This document shows, in pieces, positions 23,592-32,407 of a stretch of 64,000 bases of DNA. Numbering within the stretch: position 1 is the stretch's first letter; every line of letters starts with the position of its first letter. Both the position numbers and the translations under genes were made by a program. Below the pieces are notes generated by a model. It did no database searches. It saw only the letters and a program-made list of their open reading frames with translations, and had not been told where the DNA came from. Origin of the DNA: Nocardioides aromaticivorans (lineage in GTDB: Bacteria; Actinomycetota; Actinomycetes; Propionibacteriales; Nocardioidaceae); assembly GCF_013408525.1 (NCBI RefSeq), contig NZ_JACBZM010000001.1, positions 1,178,001 to 1,242,000 on the forward strand. The letters run 5' to 3'.

Positions 23592-24860
23592 CCCTTGTCC
23601 GCACCCGCCCCCACCGGGACCCCACGCACCGACACCGCGACCGGCGCCGCCGGCAGCAGCGCCAACCGGTGGCCCGTCCTGCTGTGCTGGCTCGCCGTCG
23701 CCCTCGACGGCTACGACCTGGTCGTCCTCGGCGCGGTCATCCCGACGCTCGACAAGACCGGCGCCCTCGGCTTCACCGCCGCGTCGCTGACGACGGCCGC
23801 CACGATCGGCCTCGTGGGGGTCGGCATCGGCGCCGTGGCCATCGGCCCGCTCGCCGACCGCTTCGGCCGTCGGATCACGCTGATCTCCAGCATCCTGCTG
23901 TTCTCGCTGCTGACCCTCGCCATCGCCGCCGCGCCGTCGATGGAGGTCTTCATCGCGCTGCGCTTCCTCGCCGGCCTCGGGCTCGGCGCGTGCCTTCCCA
24001 CGGCGCTGGCCTTCATGAGCGAGCACGCGGGCGACCGTCGCTCCGGCTCCGCGATGACCCGGATGATGACCGGCTACCACGTCGGCGCCGTGCTGACGGC
24101 GCTCCTCGCGCTGTGGGCGATCCCGCGGCTGGGCTGGGAGGCGATGTTCGTCGTCGGCGGCCTGGCCGGCCTCGCCGTCGTACCCCTCATGTGGGCGAAG
24201 CTGCCCGAGTCGCACGCCTTCGTGGCCGCCAGCAAGGTCGAAAGGGCCCGTCCCGTCGAGGTCGTCCGCGGCCGCTTCCTGCTGATCAGCCTCGGCCTCT
24301 GGGTCGCCTCGTTCATGGGCCTGCTGCTCGTCTACGGCCTCAACACCTGGCTGCCGAAGATCATGTCGGAGGCCGGCTACTCCCTCGAGGGCGGCATCGG
24401 TCTGCTCCTCACCCTCAACGTGGGTGCCGTGATCGGCCTGTACGCCGCCGGCCGGATCGCCGACGCCCGCGGCAACAAGTCGACGGTGCTGCTGTGGTTC
24501 GCCGTCGCCGGCGTGATGCTCGCCCTGCTGTCCATCCGGATCGACAGCACCGTCGTCGTGTACGCCGCCGTCCTGCTCACCGGCGTCTTCGTGTTCAGCG
24601 CGCAGGTGCTCGTCTACGCCTTCGTCGGCCACCTCTACCCCGCCCGCGTCCGAGGGACCGCGCTCGGCATGGCCGCGGGGGTCGGCCGGGTCGGCGCGAT
24701 CGTCGGCCCGTCGCTCGGCGGCGCGCTGGTGACGGCCGGCATCGCGTACCCGTGGGGCTTCTACGCCTTCACGGTGGCGGCCGCGCTCGCGTTCCTGGCC
24801 CTGCTGACGGTCCCCGCGCACGCTCCCGCGGATGCTGGGAGTAGCGCCTCGCGCGGATAG
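23592..24860 (+). CDS. MFS transporter, aromatic acid/H+ symporter type
   Basis: A 422-residue 12-helix transporter. [16 protein letters not shown] in helix 1 with the DGxD pattern is typical of the AAHS (aromatic acid) group, and [10 protein letters not shown] is the loop motif; [11 protein letters not shown] lies at the end of the N-terminal half. It probably imports an aromatic or other organic acid. The TTG start has GAGGAGAG 6 nt upstream and leaves about 20 residues before helix 1. A TACCTT at 23528 could be its -10. No catabolic genes are adjacent. Confidence 0.85.
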   Translation, partial: PLSAPAPTGTPRTDTATGAAGSSANRWPVLLCWLAVALDGYDLVVLGAVIPTLDKTGALGFTAASLTTAATIGLVGVGIGAVAIGPLADRFGRRITLISSILLFSLLTLAIAAAPSMEVFIALRFLAGLGLGACLPTALAFMSEHAGDRRSGSAMTRMMTGYHVGAVLTALLALWAIPRLGWEAMFVVGGLAGLAVVPLMWAKLPESHAFVAASKVERARPVEVVRGRFLLISLGLWVASFMGLLLVYGLNTWLPKIMSEAGYSLEGGIGLLLTLNVGAVIGLYAAGRIADARGNKSTVLLWFAVAGVMLALLSIRIDSTVVVYAAVLLTGVFVFSAQVLVYAFVGHLYPARVRGTALGMAAGVGRVGAIVGPSLGGALVTAGIAYPWGFYAFTVAAALAFLALLTVPAHAPADAGSSASRG

Positions 24861-24863
24861 GCT
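24858..24863 (+). promoter_or_regulatory. -10 hexamer TAGGCT of typA
   Basis: TAGGCT, eight bases before the GTG of typA, inside the last codons of the transporter gene. Confidence 0.55.
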
Positions 24864-24871
24864 GACCCCTC

Positions 24872-26776
24872 GTGTCCCAGACTCGTCGCACCGATCTCCG
24901 CAACGTCGCCATCGTGGCCCACGTCGACCACGGCAAGACCACCCTCGTCGACGCGATGCTGCACCAGGCAGGCGCGTTCAGCGCCCATGAGGCCGAGGGC
25001 GTCGCCGAGCGCGTGATGGACTCCGGTGACCTCGAGCGCGAGAAGGGCATCACCATCCTCGCGAAGAACACCGCGGTCCACTACCGCGGTCCTTCGGCGC
25101 AGGAGCTGGCCGACGGCGACATGGTCATCAACATCATCGACACCCCCGGCCACGCCGACTTCGGTGGCGAGGTCGAGCGCGGCCTGTCGATGGTCGACGG
25201 CATCGTGCTCCTGGTCGACGCGTCCGAGGGGCCGCTCCCCCAGACCCGCTTCGTGCTGCGCAAGGCGCTCAACGCCGACATGCCGGTGATCCTCGTGGTC
25301 AACAAGACCGACCGGGGCGACGCCCGGATCGACGAGGTCGTCGACGAGACCTACGAGCTGTTCATGGACCTGCTCGACGACTCGCACAGCCAGGACGCGC
25401 TCGACTTCCCGGTCGTCTTCGCGTCGGGCAAGGCCGGCATCGCCTCGCTCACCAAGCCGGACAACGGCACCCTGCCCGAGGGCACCGACCTGGAGCCGCT
25501 GTTCCGCACCATCCTGGAGACCATCCCGGCGCCGGAGTACGACGACGAGGCCCCGCTCCAGGCCCACGTCACCAACCTCGACGCCTCCCCCTTCCTGGGT
25601 CGCCTCGCGCTGCTGCGCATCAAGCAGGGCACGCTCAAGAAGGGCCAGAACGTCGCGTGGATCAACCGCGAGGGCGTGGCGAAGAACGTCAAGATCACCG
25701 AGCTCCTCGTGACCGAGGGCCTCGAGCGCAAGCCAGGCGAGTCCGCCGGCCCCGGTGACATCGTCGCCGTCGCCGGCATCCCCGACATCACCATCGGCGA
25801 GACCCTCGCCGACCCGGAGAACCCGGTCGCGCTGCCGCTCATCCACGTCGACGAGCCGGCCATCTCGATGACCATCGGCACCAACACCTCCCCGCTCGTC
25901 GGCAAGGGCGGCAAGGGCCACAAGGTCACTGCGCGCCTGGTGAAGGACCGCCTCGACTCGGAGCTGATCGGCAACGTGTCGCTCCGCGTCCTGCCGACCG
26001 AGCGCCCGGACGCGTGGGAGGTCCAGGGCCGCGGCGAGCTCGCGCTGGCGATCCTCGTCGAGCAGATGCGCCGCGAGGGCTACGAGCTCACCGTCGGCAA
26101 GCCGCAGGTGGTCACCCGCGAGATCGACGGCAAGCTGCACGAGCCCTTCGAGCGCCTCACGATCGACGCGCCGGAGGAGTTCCTCGGCACGATCACCGAG
26201 CTGCTCGCCAACCGCAAGGGCCGCATGGAGGGCATGACCAACCACGGCACCGGCTGGGTGCGCATGGAGTTCGTCGTCCCGGCCCGCGGCCTCATCGGCT
26301 TCCGCACCGACTTCCTCACCGAGACCCGCGGCACGGGCATCGCGCACTCGATCTCCGAGGGCTACTTCCCCTTCGCCGGCGAGATCCGCTCGCGCCAGTC
26401 GGGCTCGCTCGTCGCCGACCGTGCGGGCGCGGCGACGGCGTACGCCATGACCTCGCTGCAGGAGCGCGGCGTGATGTTCGTCGAGCCGTCGACCGAGGTC
26501 TACGAGGGCATGATCGTCGGCGAGAACTCCCGCGCCGACGACATGGACGTCAACATCACCAAGGAGAAGCAGCAGACCAACATCCGGTCCGCCACCTCCG
26601 ACAACTTCGAGAAGCTCATCCCGCCGCGCAAGCTCTCGCTCGAGCAGTGCCTGGAGTTCTGCCGCGAGGACGAGTGCGTCGAGATCACCCCGGAGACGGT
26701 GCGCATCCGCAAGGTCGTCCTCGACCAGAACGAGCGCGCCAAGATGGCGAGCCGGGCCCGCAAGGGCACCCGCTGA
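24872..26776 (+). CDS. typA: Translational GTPase TypA/BipA
   Basis: A 634-residue elongation-factor-like GTPase. G1 [10 protein letters not shown]2/switch [16 protein letters not shown]3 DTPGHADFG and G4 NKTD are intact; EF-Tu domain 2, EF-G-like domains III and V and the BipA C-terminal domain ([12 protein letters not shown], then [20 protein letters not shown]) follow. It acts on ribosomes in assembly and stress. GTG was chosen because the G domain begins ten residues later and TAGGCT lies just upstream. Confidence 0.96.
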   Translation: MSQTRRTDLRNVAIVAHVDHGKTTLVDAMLHQAGAFSAHEAEGVAERVMDSGDLEREKGITILAKNTAVHYRGPSAQELADGDMVINIIDTPGHADFGGEVERGLSMVDGIVLLVDASEGPLPQTRFVLRKALNADMPVILVVNKTDRGDARIDEVVDETYELFMDLLDDSHSQDALDFPVVFASGKAGIASLTKPDNGTLPEGTDLEPLFRTILETIPAPEYDDEAPLQAHVTNLDASPFLGRLALLRIKQGTLKKGQNVAWINREGVAKNVKITELLVTEGLERKPGESAGPGDIVAVAGIPDITIGETLADPENPVALPLIHVDEPAISMTIGTNTSPLVGKGGKGHKVTARLVKDRLDSELIGNVSLRVLPTERPDAWEVQGRGELALAILVEQMRREGYELTVGKPQVVTREIDGKLHEPFERLTIDAPEEFLGTITELLANRKGRMEGMTNHGTGWVRMEFVVPARGLIGFRTDFLTETRGTGIAHSISEGYFPFAGEIRSRQSGSLVADRAGAATAYAMTSLQERGVMFVEPSTEVYEGMIVGENSRADDMDVNITKEKQQTNIRSATSDNFEKLIPPRKLSLEQCLEFCREDECVEITPETVRIRKVVLDQNERAKMASRARKGTR

Positions 26777-26846
26777 CCCTCGCGTCGGCGGCCCGGCCAG
26801 CAGGACTCCCGTCGTCCGCGGCCGGGCGACCCGGCACAGTGTCGGG

Positions 26847-28226
26847 GTGAGACCGGAGACCGAGGACCGCTGGCTGTTCGCGACCCTCGCGGCGATCAGC
26901 GTCGTCACGGCGGTGGTCAGCAGCCTCGGCGCACCGCTCGTCCCCAGCATCGCCACCCGGTACGACGTCCCGCTGGCCACCGCCCAGTGGGTGCTCACCT
27001 CCACCCTCATCGCAGCCGCGGCGGCCACGCCGGCGATCGGCCGCTGGGGCAGCGGCCGGCTCCGTCGCCCGGTCGTCCTCGGTGCGCTCGGCGTCGTGCT
27101 CGCGGGCGCGGTGCTGGCGGCGCTGCCGCTCGGCATGGGCGCGCTCATCGCCGGCCGGGCCGGACAGGGCATGGGCCTGGCCGTCGCACCGCTGACCCTC
27201 GCCGTCGCGCGCGACGTGTGGACCGGCGACCGGCTGGTCTCGCGGCTCTCGCTCCTCTCGATCGCGACCGTCGCGGGGGCCGGCCTCGGCTACCCGTTCA
27301 CCGGCCTGGTCGCCGAGCACGCCGGCATCGCCGGCGCCTACGGCATGGGGGCGGCGCTGGTCGCCGTCACGCTCGGCCTCGCGATCCGCTTCCTGCCCCG
27401 TCAGGCGGACGGTGAGCCGCAGCAGGTCGACCTCGCCAGCGTGGTGCTCGTGGCGGTCGGGATGGTCGCCGTCCTGCTCGCCGTCAGCCAGGGCGAGGCG
27501 TGGGGCTGGCTGTCCGCGCCGGTGGTCCTGCTCGCCGCCGGCGGCGTCGTCCTCCTCGCCGGCTGGGTCCTGCGGACCCGCCACCTCGCCACCCACGGCG
27601 GCCAGCCGCTGGTGGACCTCCGGCTCGCCGGCCGGCCGGGCGTGCTCGGGCCCAATGCCGTCGCGTTCGCGCTCGCGGTCGGCATGTACGGGTTGCTGAC
27701 GGTCGTCGTACTCCTCGTGCGGGCCGACGGCAGCGCCGGCTGGGGACTCGACCGGGGTGCCGCCGCCGCAGGTCTCGTCCTCGTCCCGTACGCCGTCCTC
27801 AGCGTCACCGGCAGCCGCATCGCGCTGCGCGTGGCCAGGAGGTTCGGCGCCCACCTGCTGCTCCCGATCGGCGCGACGGTGTTCGCGTCCTCGATGGTGC
27901 TGGTGGCGTTGCGCCACGACACGCTGCCGCAGGCGCTCGTCGCGATGGCGGTCGGCGGGCTCGGCAGCGGCTTCACCTTCTCCTCGCTGCCGATGCTGAT
28001 CGTGCCCCACGTGCCGCGTGAGGAGACCGGCAGCGCGATGGCCTTCAACCAGCTGCTGCGCTATCTCGGCTTCTCGGTCGGCTCCGCCGTCACCGTCGCC
28101 CTGCTCGAGGTGTACGGCGGCCACGAGGCCGCGTTCCGCGCCACGGTCCTGACCATGGCCGGGATCTGCTTCCTCGCCGGTGCGGGCGTCGCCCTCGGCG
28201 GGCGACGGACTCCGGCGCGCGCCTGA
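26847..28226 (+). CDS. MFS transporter
   Basis: A 459-residue transporter with 12-14 membrane segments. SSLGAPLVPSIATRYDVPLATAQWVLT in helix 1 and the arginine-containing loop motif place it among drug/H+ antiporters. The substrate is not predictable. GTG is the start, with CACAGT six bases upstream. It lies in tandem between typA and an F420 enzyme gene without clear functional link. Confidence 0.82.
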   Translation: MRPETEDRWLFATLAAISVVTAVVSSLGAPLVPSIATRYDVPLATAQWVLTSTLIAAAAATPAIGRWGSGRLRRPVVLGALGVVLAGAVLAALPLGMGALIAGRAGQGMGLAVAPLTLAVARDVWTGDRLVSRLSLLSIATVAGAGLGYPFTGLVAEHAGIAGAYGMGAALVAVTLGLAIRFLPRQADGEPQQVDLASVVLVAVGMVAVLLAVSQGEAWGWLSAPVVLLAAGGVVLLAGWVLRTRHLATHGGQPLVDLRLAGRPGVLGPNAVAFALAVGMYGLLTVVVLLVRADGSAGWGLDRGAAAAGLVLVPYAVLSVTGSRIALRVARRFGAHLLLPIGATVFASSMVLVALRHDTLPQALVAMAVGGLGSGFTFSSLPMLIVPHVPREETGSAMAFNQLLRYLGFSVGSAVTVALLEVYGGHEAAFRATVLTMAGICFLAGAGVALGGRRTPARA

Positions 28227-28288
28227 GCCACGACCAGCGGATCCGTTGGCCTCGCTAGTCCCCACGGCTCTGACGAGAGGGCGGCACG

Positions 28289-28320
28289 GCACGGCCCCAT
28301 CCGCTTGGATGGGGCCGTGC
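28289..28320 (+). terminator. 14-bp hairpin overlapping the LLM gene start
   Basis: Arms 28289-28302 and 28307-28320 pair perfectly around GCTT. The second arm contains the GTG start codon (28317) and the TTGGAT -10-like hexamer. It lies 63 nt past the MFS stop and may terminate that transcript; an mRNA starting at the GTG would not contain it. Confidence 0.55.
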
Positions 28321-29336
28321 TCGTCGATCTCCAGCTCGATGCCCGCCCCGACCGTGCCCTGGCCCGGGCCCGGGAGCTGACCGCCGCCGGCGCGGCCGGG
28401 CTGTTCACCTTCGAGGGTCCGCACGACGTCTTCCTGCCGCTCGCCGCGATCGCCGGCCAGGTCGACGCGGACCTGATGACCAATGTCGCGATCGCGATGC
28501 CCCGCTCGCCGATGCACCTGGCCCACACCGCGTGGGACCTGCAGCTCATGAGCGGTGGACGGTTCCGCCTCGGCCTGGGCTCGCAGGTCCAGCCCCACAT
28601 CGAGAAGAGGTACGGCGCCCGCTGGTCCCCGCCGGCCGCGCGGATGCGCGAGATCGTCGGTGCCGTGCGGGCGATCCTGACCGCGTGGCAGGACGGCACC
28701 CGCCTCGACTTCCGCGGCGAGCACACGACGCACACGCTGATGCCGCCGACCTTCGTCCCCGGCCCCAACCCCTTCGGCCCGCCGCCGATCCTGCTCGGCG
28801 CCCTGGGCCCGCTGATGACCCGGACCGCGGCCGAGGCCGCCGACGGCCTGCTGGTGATGCCCTTCCACTCCCACCGCCACTTCCACGAGCGGACGCTGCC
28901 CGCCGTCGCCGAGGGCCTCGCGCTGACGGGCCGCACGGCCGATGCCTTCGCCGTGTTCCCCCAGGCGATCCTCGCGATGGGCCGCACCGACGAGGAGCTC
29001 GCCACCGCCCGCGCCGGCGTCCGGGCCCTGCTGGCGTTCTACGGATCCACGCCCGCCTACCGCCCCGTGCTCGACGTCGAAGGGTGGGGCGAGCTCCAGC
29101 CGGAGCTGAATCGCCTCTCGAAGACCGGCGACGTCGCCTCGATGGTGCGCCTGGTCGACGACACCCTGCTGGCCACGATCGCCGTCACCGGCACCCCCGA
29201 GGAGTGCGCGGCCGAGATCAGCCGGCGCTTCGGCGGCGTACCGGGGGTCGCGGGGCGGGTCTGCTGCTACTTCCCGGGCCACGACCCGTCGGCGGACCAG
29301 GTCGCCGAGCTGGTGGCCGCGCTCGCGGACGCCTGA
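28317..29336 (+). CDS. LLM-class F420-dependent oxidoreductase
   Basis: A 339-residue luciferase-like TIM barrel. DLQLDARPDRALARARELTAAGAAGLFTFEG (key part GLFTFEG), the ANVAIAMPRSPMHLAHTAWD region, SGGRFRLGLGSQ and LGALGPLMTRTAAEAADGLL are family marks. It binds reduced or oxidised F420 and oxidises or reduces an unknown substrate. The GTG at 28317 was chosen because TTGGAT lies six bases upstream, as in the SDR gene; a TTG 12 nt earlier is possible. Confidence 0.87.
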   Translation: MLVDLQLDARPDRALARARELTAAGAAGLFTFEGPHDVFLPLAAIAGQVDADLMTNVAIAMPRSPMHLAHTAWDLQLMSGGRFRLGLGSQVQPHIEKRYGARWSPPAARMREIVGAVRAILTAWQDGTRLDFRGEHTTHTLMPPTFVPGPNPFGPPPILLGALGPLMTRTAAEAADGLLVMPFHSHRHFHERTLPAVAEGLALTGRTADAFAVFPQAILAMGRTDEELATARAGVRALLAFYGSTPAYRPVLDVEGWGELQPELNRLSKTGDVASMVRLVDDTLLATIAVTGTPEECAAEISRRFGGVPGVAGRVCCYFPGHDPSADQVAELVAALADA

Positions 29337-29347
29337 CGGTCACGAGC

Positions 29348-29407
29348 GATCCACGGTTCGCGTCCTCTCGAGCGGCATCGGTGCCCTCGAGCCTCGAACG
29401 GTGGATC
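29348..29407 (+). terminator. Inverted repeat after the LLM gene
   Basis: GATCCACGGTTCG (29348-29360) pairs with 29395-29407 at 12 of 13 positions, 12 nt after the LLM stop. An inner CTCGAG lies in the loop. It may end the transcript. Confidence 0.45.
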
Positions 29408-29463
29408 CGTCGTGCCTGTGGAGAGGACCGGCACGGCGCCGGCCGGACGGCGATGATCGACCC

Positions 29464-30351
29464 ATGTCCCGCAACGCCGACCCGACTCGCGTGGTCCTGG
29501 CCGCGGGCGGGATCTGCGACGCCGCGACATTGCGGGCCGCCTGCTCGGCGCGCGGCATCCGGAGGGCGCTCGACGCCGGCGAGATCGTCTCCCTGCGCCG
29601 CGGGAGGTACGGCGTCAAGGGCATCACCGACGCCGATCGCCTCTCCGTCGAGCTGACCGCCACGGTCACCGGGCTGAGCGCGGCGCTCGCGTGGGGGTGG
29701 GAGGTGAAGCGGCCCCCCGCCCTGCCGGACCTCACCCTGCTGCGCGGCCGGAAGGTCACCGCGGAGCAGCGCCGCCGGGCAACGCTCCACTGGTGGGACC
29801 GCCGCCCCGACGACGTGGTCACCGACGCCCGGGGGGTCCAGGTCACCGGTCGCCTCTCGACGGTGACGACATGCCTGCGCACGCTGCCCTTCGACGAAGC
29901 GCTCTGCGTCGCGGACTCCGCCCTCCGTGGAGGCATGCGTCGCGCCGACGTGGTGGCCGCGCTGGAGCGTGGGCCGCGGACCGGGCGCACCGCCGCGCTC
30001 CGCGTCGCCGGGTTGGCGGACCGCCGTGCTGCGAACCCGTTCGAGTCCTGCCTTCGTGCGGTCTGCCTCGACGTCCGCGGGCTGACCGTGCGCCCGCAGG
30101 TGCAGATCGGGCCCTACCGCGTCGACCTCGCCGACGTCGGCCTGCGCATCGTGGTCGAGGCCGACTCGCGCACCTGGCATGCCGGTCCCGACGAGCACGA
30201 CGCAGACATCCGCCGCTACACCACGCTCGTGCGCCAGGGCTGGGTGGTCGTCCGGTTCAGCTACAGCGACGTCATGGACGAACCGGGGTACGTCGCCGCG
30301 GTGCTCCGTGACGTCGTGGCGATGGCCGCGGCGGGTCGACGAGCCGCCTGA
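29464..30351 (+). CDS. AbiEi-like winged helix plus endonuclease-fold (DUF559-type) protein
   Basis: A 295-residue two-domain protein. Residues about 15-75 resemble the AbiEi antitoxin N-terminal winged helix (ATLRAACSARGIRRALDAGE, then LRRGRYGV). The C-terminal 90 residues match the PD-(D/E)xK-like Vsr/DUF559 fold: YRVDLADVGLRIVVEADSRTW with Asp and Glu, and QGWVVVRFSYSDVM. Such proteins are common in actinobacteria, are often annotated as toxin-antitoxin or endonuclease proteins and have no proven role. The ATG follows GATGAT by six bases. Confidence 0.75.
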   Translation: MSRNADPTRVVLAAGGICDAATLRAACSARGIRRALDAGEIVSLRRGRYGVKGITDADRLSVELTATVTGLSAALAWGWEVKRPPALPDLTLLRGRKVTAEQRRRATLHWWDRRPDDVVTDARGVQVTGRLSTVTTCLRTLPFDEALCVADSALRGGMRRADVVAALERGPRTGRTAALRVAGLADRRAANPFESCLRAVCLDVRGLTVRPQVQIGPYRVDLADVGLRIVVEADSRTWHAGPDEHDADIRRYTTLVRQGWVVVRFSYSDVMDEPGYVAAVLRDVVAMAAAGRRAA

Positions 30352-30360
30352 GGCACCCGC

Positions 30361-31143
30361 TCAGCGGCGGAAGGCCGGCTTCTCCTTGGCGAGGAACGCC
30401 CGCACGCCCTCGTTGAAGTCCGGTCCGGTGTAGACCTCCCGCAGCAGCGCCTCCTCGCCCTCGATCGACGCCTCGGCCGGGCGGGAGCGGGCGAGCAGCT
30501 GGTGCTTGGTGGTCTCGATCGTCACCCGCGACGCCTGCGCGATGCCGGCGGCGAGGTCGGCGACCTCGGCGTCCAGGGCGGCGGCGTCGGCGACCGAAGC
30601 CGTGATCGCGCCGGCGGCGTACGCACGGTCGGCGGAGACGAGCCGGGAGGCCAGCAGCATCTCGCGGGTCAACGACTCCCCGAAGATCGCCTGGCAGCGG
30701 TAGAGGACGGTGCCGGAGAGGGCGTTGCCGAGGGTGCGGGCGATCGGGTAGCCGAACCGCGAGGCCGCGGTGGCGACGCGGAGGTCGCAGTGCGTGGCGA
30801 CGGCGAGGCCGCCGCCGACGCAGACCCCGTCGACGGCCGCGATGGTGACCTGGGGCAGGGCCCACAGGCGGTCGAACATCTCGCGGATCCAGTTCTCGTA
30901 GTCGACGGCGTCGGCCTCGAGGAAGTCGCTGATCTCGTTGCCGGCGGCGAACGCCTTCCCGCCCGCGCCGCGCAGCACGACGACGCCGACGGAGCGGTCC
31001 TCGGCGGTCTGCTCCCAGAGCTGGCGCAGCTCGCCGTACATCGCCTTGGTGAACGCGTTGCGGCGCTCGGGGCGGTTGAAGGTCACCTCGAGCACGCCGG
31101 GGCCGAGGCGGTCGCGGTCGATGAGCAGGTCGTCAGCGGTCAC
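30361..31143 (-). CDS. Enoyl-CoA hydratase/isomerase family protein
   Basis: A 260-residue crotonase-fold protein. FNRPERRNAFTKAMYGEL opens it, GKAFAAGNEISDF and VDGVCVGGGLAVATHCDLRVA form the two oxyanion-hole loops. The Glu of the first catalytic position is not at its usual place (FGYPIARTLG where hydratases have a Pro-Glu), so it may be an isomerase, lyase or other crotonase. TACCCT lies seven bases before the GTG start. Confidence 0.87.
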   Translation of the reverse strand: MTADDLLIDRDRLGPGVLEVTFNRPERRNAFTKAMYGELRQLWEQTAEDRSVGVVVLRGAGGKAFAAGNEISDFLEADAVDYENWIREMFDRLWALPQVTIAAVDGVCVGGGLAVATHCDLRVATAASRFGYPIARTLGNALSGTVLYRCQAIFGESLTREMLLASRLVSADRAYAAGAITASVADAAALDAEVADLAAGIAQASRVTIETTKHQLLARSRPAEASIEGEEALLREVYTGPDFNEGVRAFLAKEKPAFRR

Positions 31144-31150
31144 GACGGCG

Positions 31151-31156
31151 AGGGTA
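31151..31156 (-). promoter_or_regulatory. -10 hexamer TACCCT of the crotonase gene
   Basis: TACCCT, seven bases before the GTG at 31143; leaderless pattern. Confidence 0.55.
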
Positions 31157-31177
31157 CCGGCGGGCGGTTCCCGTCGA

Positions 31178-31768
31178 TCACCGCCGGCTGGAACGCGAGA
31201 AGCCCCGCTCGCTGACCGCGAACGCCGCCACCACGCCGGCCACCGCGCCGAACAGGTGGCCCTGCCACGAGACGCCCGGCGTACCCGGGAGGACGCCCCA
31301 CAGCACGCTGCCGTAGACGACCAGCACCACCAGCCCGATCACGATCTCCGACGGCTTGCGGTCCACGAATCCCTGCACCGCCAGGTAGGTGATCCAGCCG
31401 AAGATCAGGCCGGAGGCGCCGATGTGCACGGAGTGGTCGCCCGCGACCAGCCACACGGCCAGGCCACCGAGCAGCCAGATCACCGCCGTCGCCGCCAGCC
31501 CGCGGCCGATCCCGGTGGCGAGGGTCAGGAAACCCAGCACCAGCGCCGGCACGGTGTTGGCGACCAGGTGCCCCCAGCCCCCGTGCAGCAGCGGCGCGGC
31601 CAGGATGCCCGGCAACCCCTCCGCCTCGCGCGGCTGGATCCCCCACCCGTCGAGCCGGTGCGACGCCGCGACGTCGATCGCCTCGATCGCCCAGAGGAGT
31701 ACGACGAACGCCACCGTCGCCACCCCGGCGACCTGCCATGCCGGCTTGTCGGCCGTCCTGAGGTCCAT
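31178..31768 (-). CDS. Rhomboid-family intramembrane serine protease
   Basis: A 196-residue protein with six membrane helices. HGGWGHLVANT in helix 2 carries the conserved His and Asn, GASGLIFG the catalytic Ser and GHLFGAVAG the catalytic His. It would cleave membrane-spanning substrates. The ATG at 31768 is preceded by CACACT six bases upstream; the frame stays open into the repeat array upstream, but those residues are repeats. The basic tail ends SERGFSRSSRR. Confidence 0.88.
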   Translation of the reverse strand: MDLRTADKPAWQVAGVATVAFVVLLWAIEAIDVAASHRLDGWGIQPREAEGLPGILAAPLLHGGWGHLVANTVPALVLGFLTLATGIGRGLAATAVIWLLGGLAVWLVAGDHSVHIGASGLIFGWITYLAVQGFVDRKPSEIVIGLVVLVVYGSVLWGVLPGTPGVSWQGHLFGAVAGVVAAFAVSERGFSRSSRR

Positions 31769-31802
31769 GCCGCCAGTGTGGCCGATCCGCCCCACCCACC
31801 GC

Positions 31803-31922
31803 CGACTTGCCACTTTGCTGGGTCGACTTGCCACTCTGGCGCGTCGAGTTGCCACTTCAAGGTACGGAACCGGCAACTCGACCCGACAAACCGGCAACTC
31901 GACCCGGCAGAGCGGCAAGTCG
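31803..31922. repeat. 3+3 inverted array of 9-nt words at 21-nt period
   Basis: CGACTTGCC, CGACTTGCC and CGAGTTGCC start at 31803, 31824 and 31845; the complements GGCAACTCG, GGCAACTCG and GGCAAGTCG start at 31872, 31893 and 31914. Spacing is exactly 21 nt on both sides, two helical turns. The array lies between the dioxygenase-like gene and the rhomboid start and could bind a protein on one DNA face or fold as RNA. Confidence 0.8.
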
Positions 31923-31933
31923 GCGAGGGGGGG

Positions 31934-32407
31934 TCAGGACCAGAGGGCGACCCAGTACTGGACGCCGAAGGGGGCGTCGTCGTACAGGACCTCGGCGTCG
32001 GCGAGCGGGGGCAGACCCGGGAGGCAGGCGGTGTCGGCCCACAGCTCCTCGGCGAGGACCGGGTCGATGTCGGCGAACGAGGCCCGCAGCGCGTCGTCGA
32101 AGGCGGCCGCGCGCTCGTCGAGGTGGCCGGGCGCCTTCTCGGTACGTCGAGCCGAGCCGTTGCCGACGACGAGGACGCCGGTCTCGCCCTCGTCGACCAC
32201 CGACCCACCCGCTGCGGCCACCAGTGCGGCGGCGACGCGCGCGCCGGAGCCGCCCGTGGCCTCCGACGCGACGACCCGGACCCGCGGCCCCAGCCGGCCG
32301 ACGGCGTCGAGGCAGGCGGCGCGGAGGTCGGCGACGGGGTCCTCGATCGACGTGTACGACGGCAGCAGGGCCAGCACGCCGGGGACGAGCGCGGTGGGGG
32401 GGCTCAC
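31934..32407 (-). CDS. Class III extradiol dioxygenase subunit B-like protein
   Basis: A 157-residue protein of the small actinobacterial family related to LigB-type dioxygenases (VLVVGNGSARRTEKAPGHLDERA, then DDALRASFADIDPVLAEELWAD and the terminal FGVQYWVALW). The metal-binding His residues of true dioxygenases are not visible, so catalysis is doubtful. It starts at a GTG within the folP2 stop codon (GTGA) and is cotranscribed with folP2 and gpgS. Confidence 0.75.
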   Translation of the reverse strand: MSPPTALVPGVLALLPSYTSIEDPVADLRAACLDAVGRLGPRVRVVASEATGGSGARVAAALVAAAGGSVVDEGETGVLVVGNGSARRTEKAPGHLDERAAAFDDALRASFADIDPVLAEELWADTACLPGLPPLADAEVLYDDAPFGVQYWVALWS

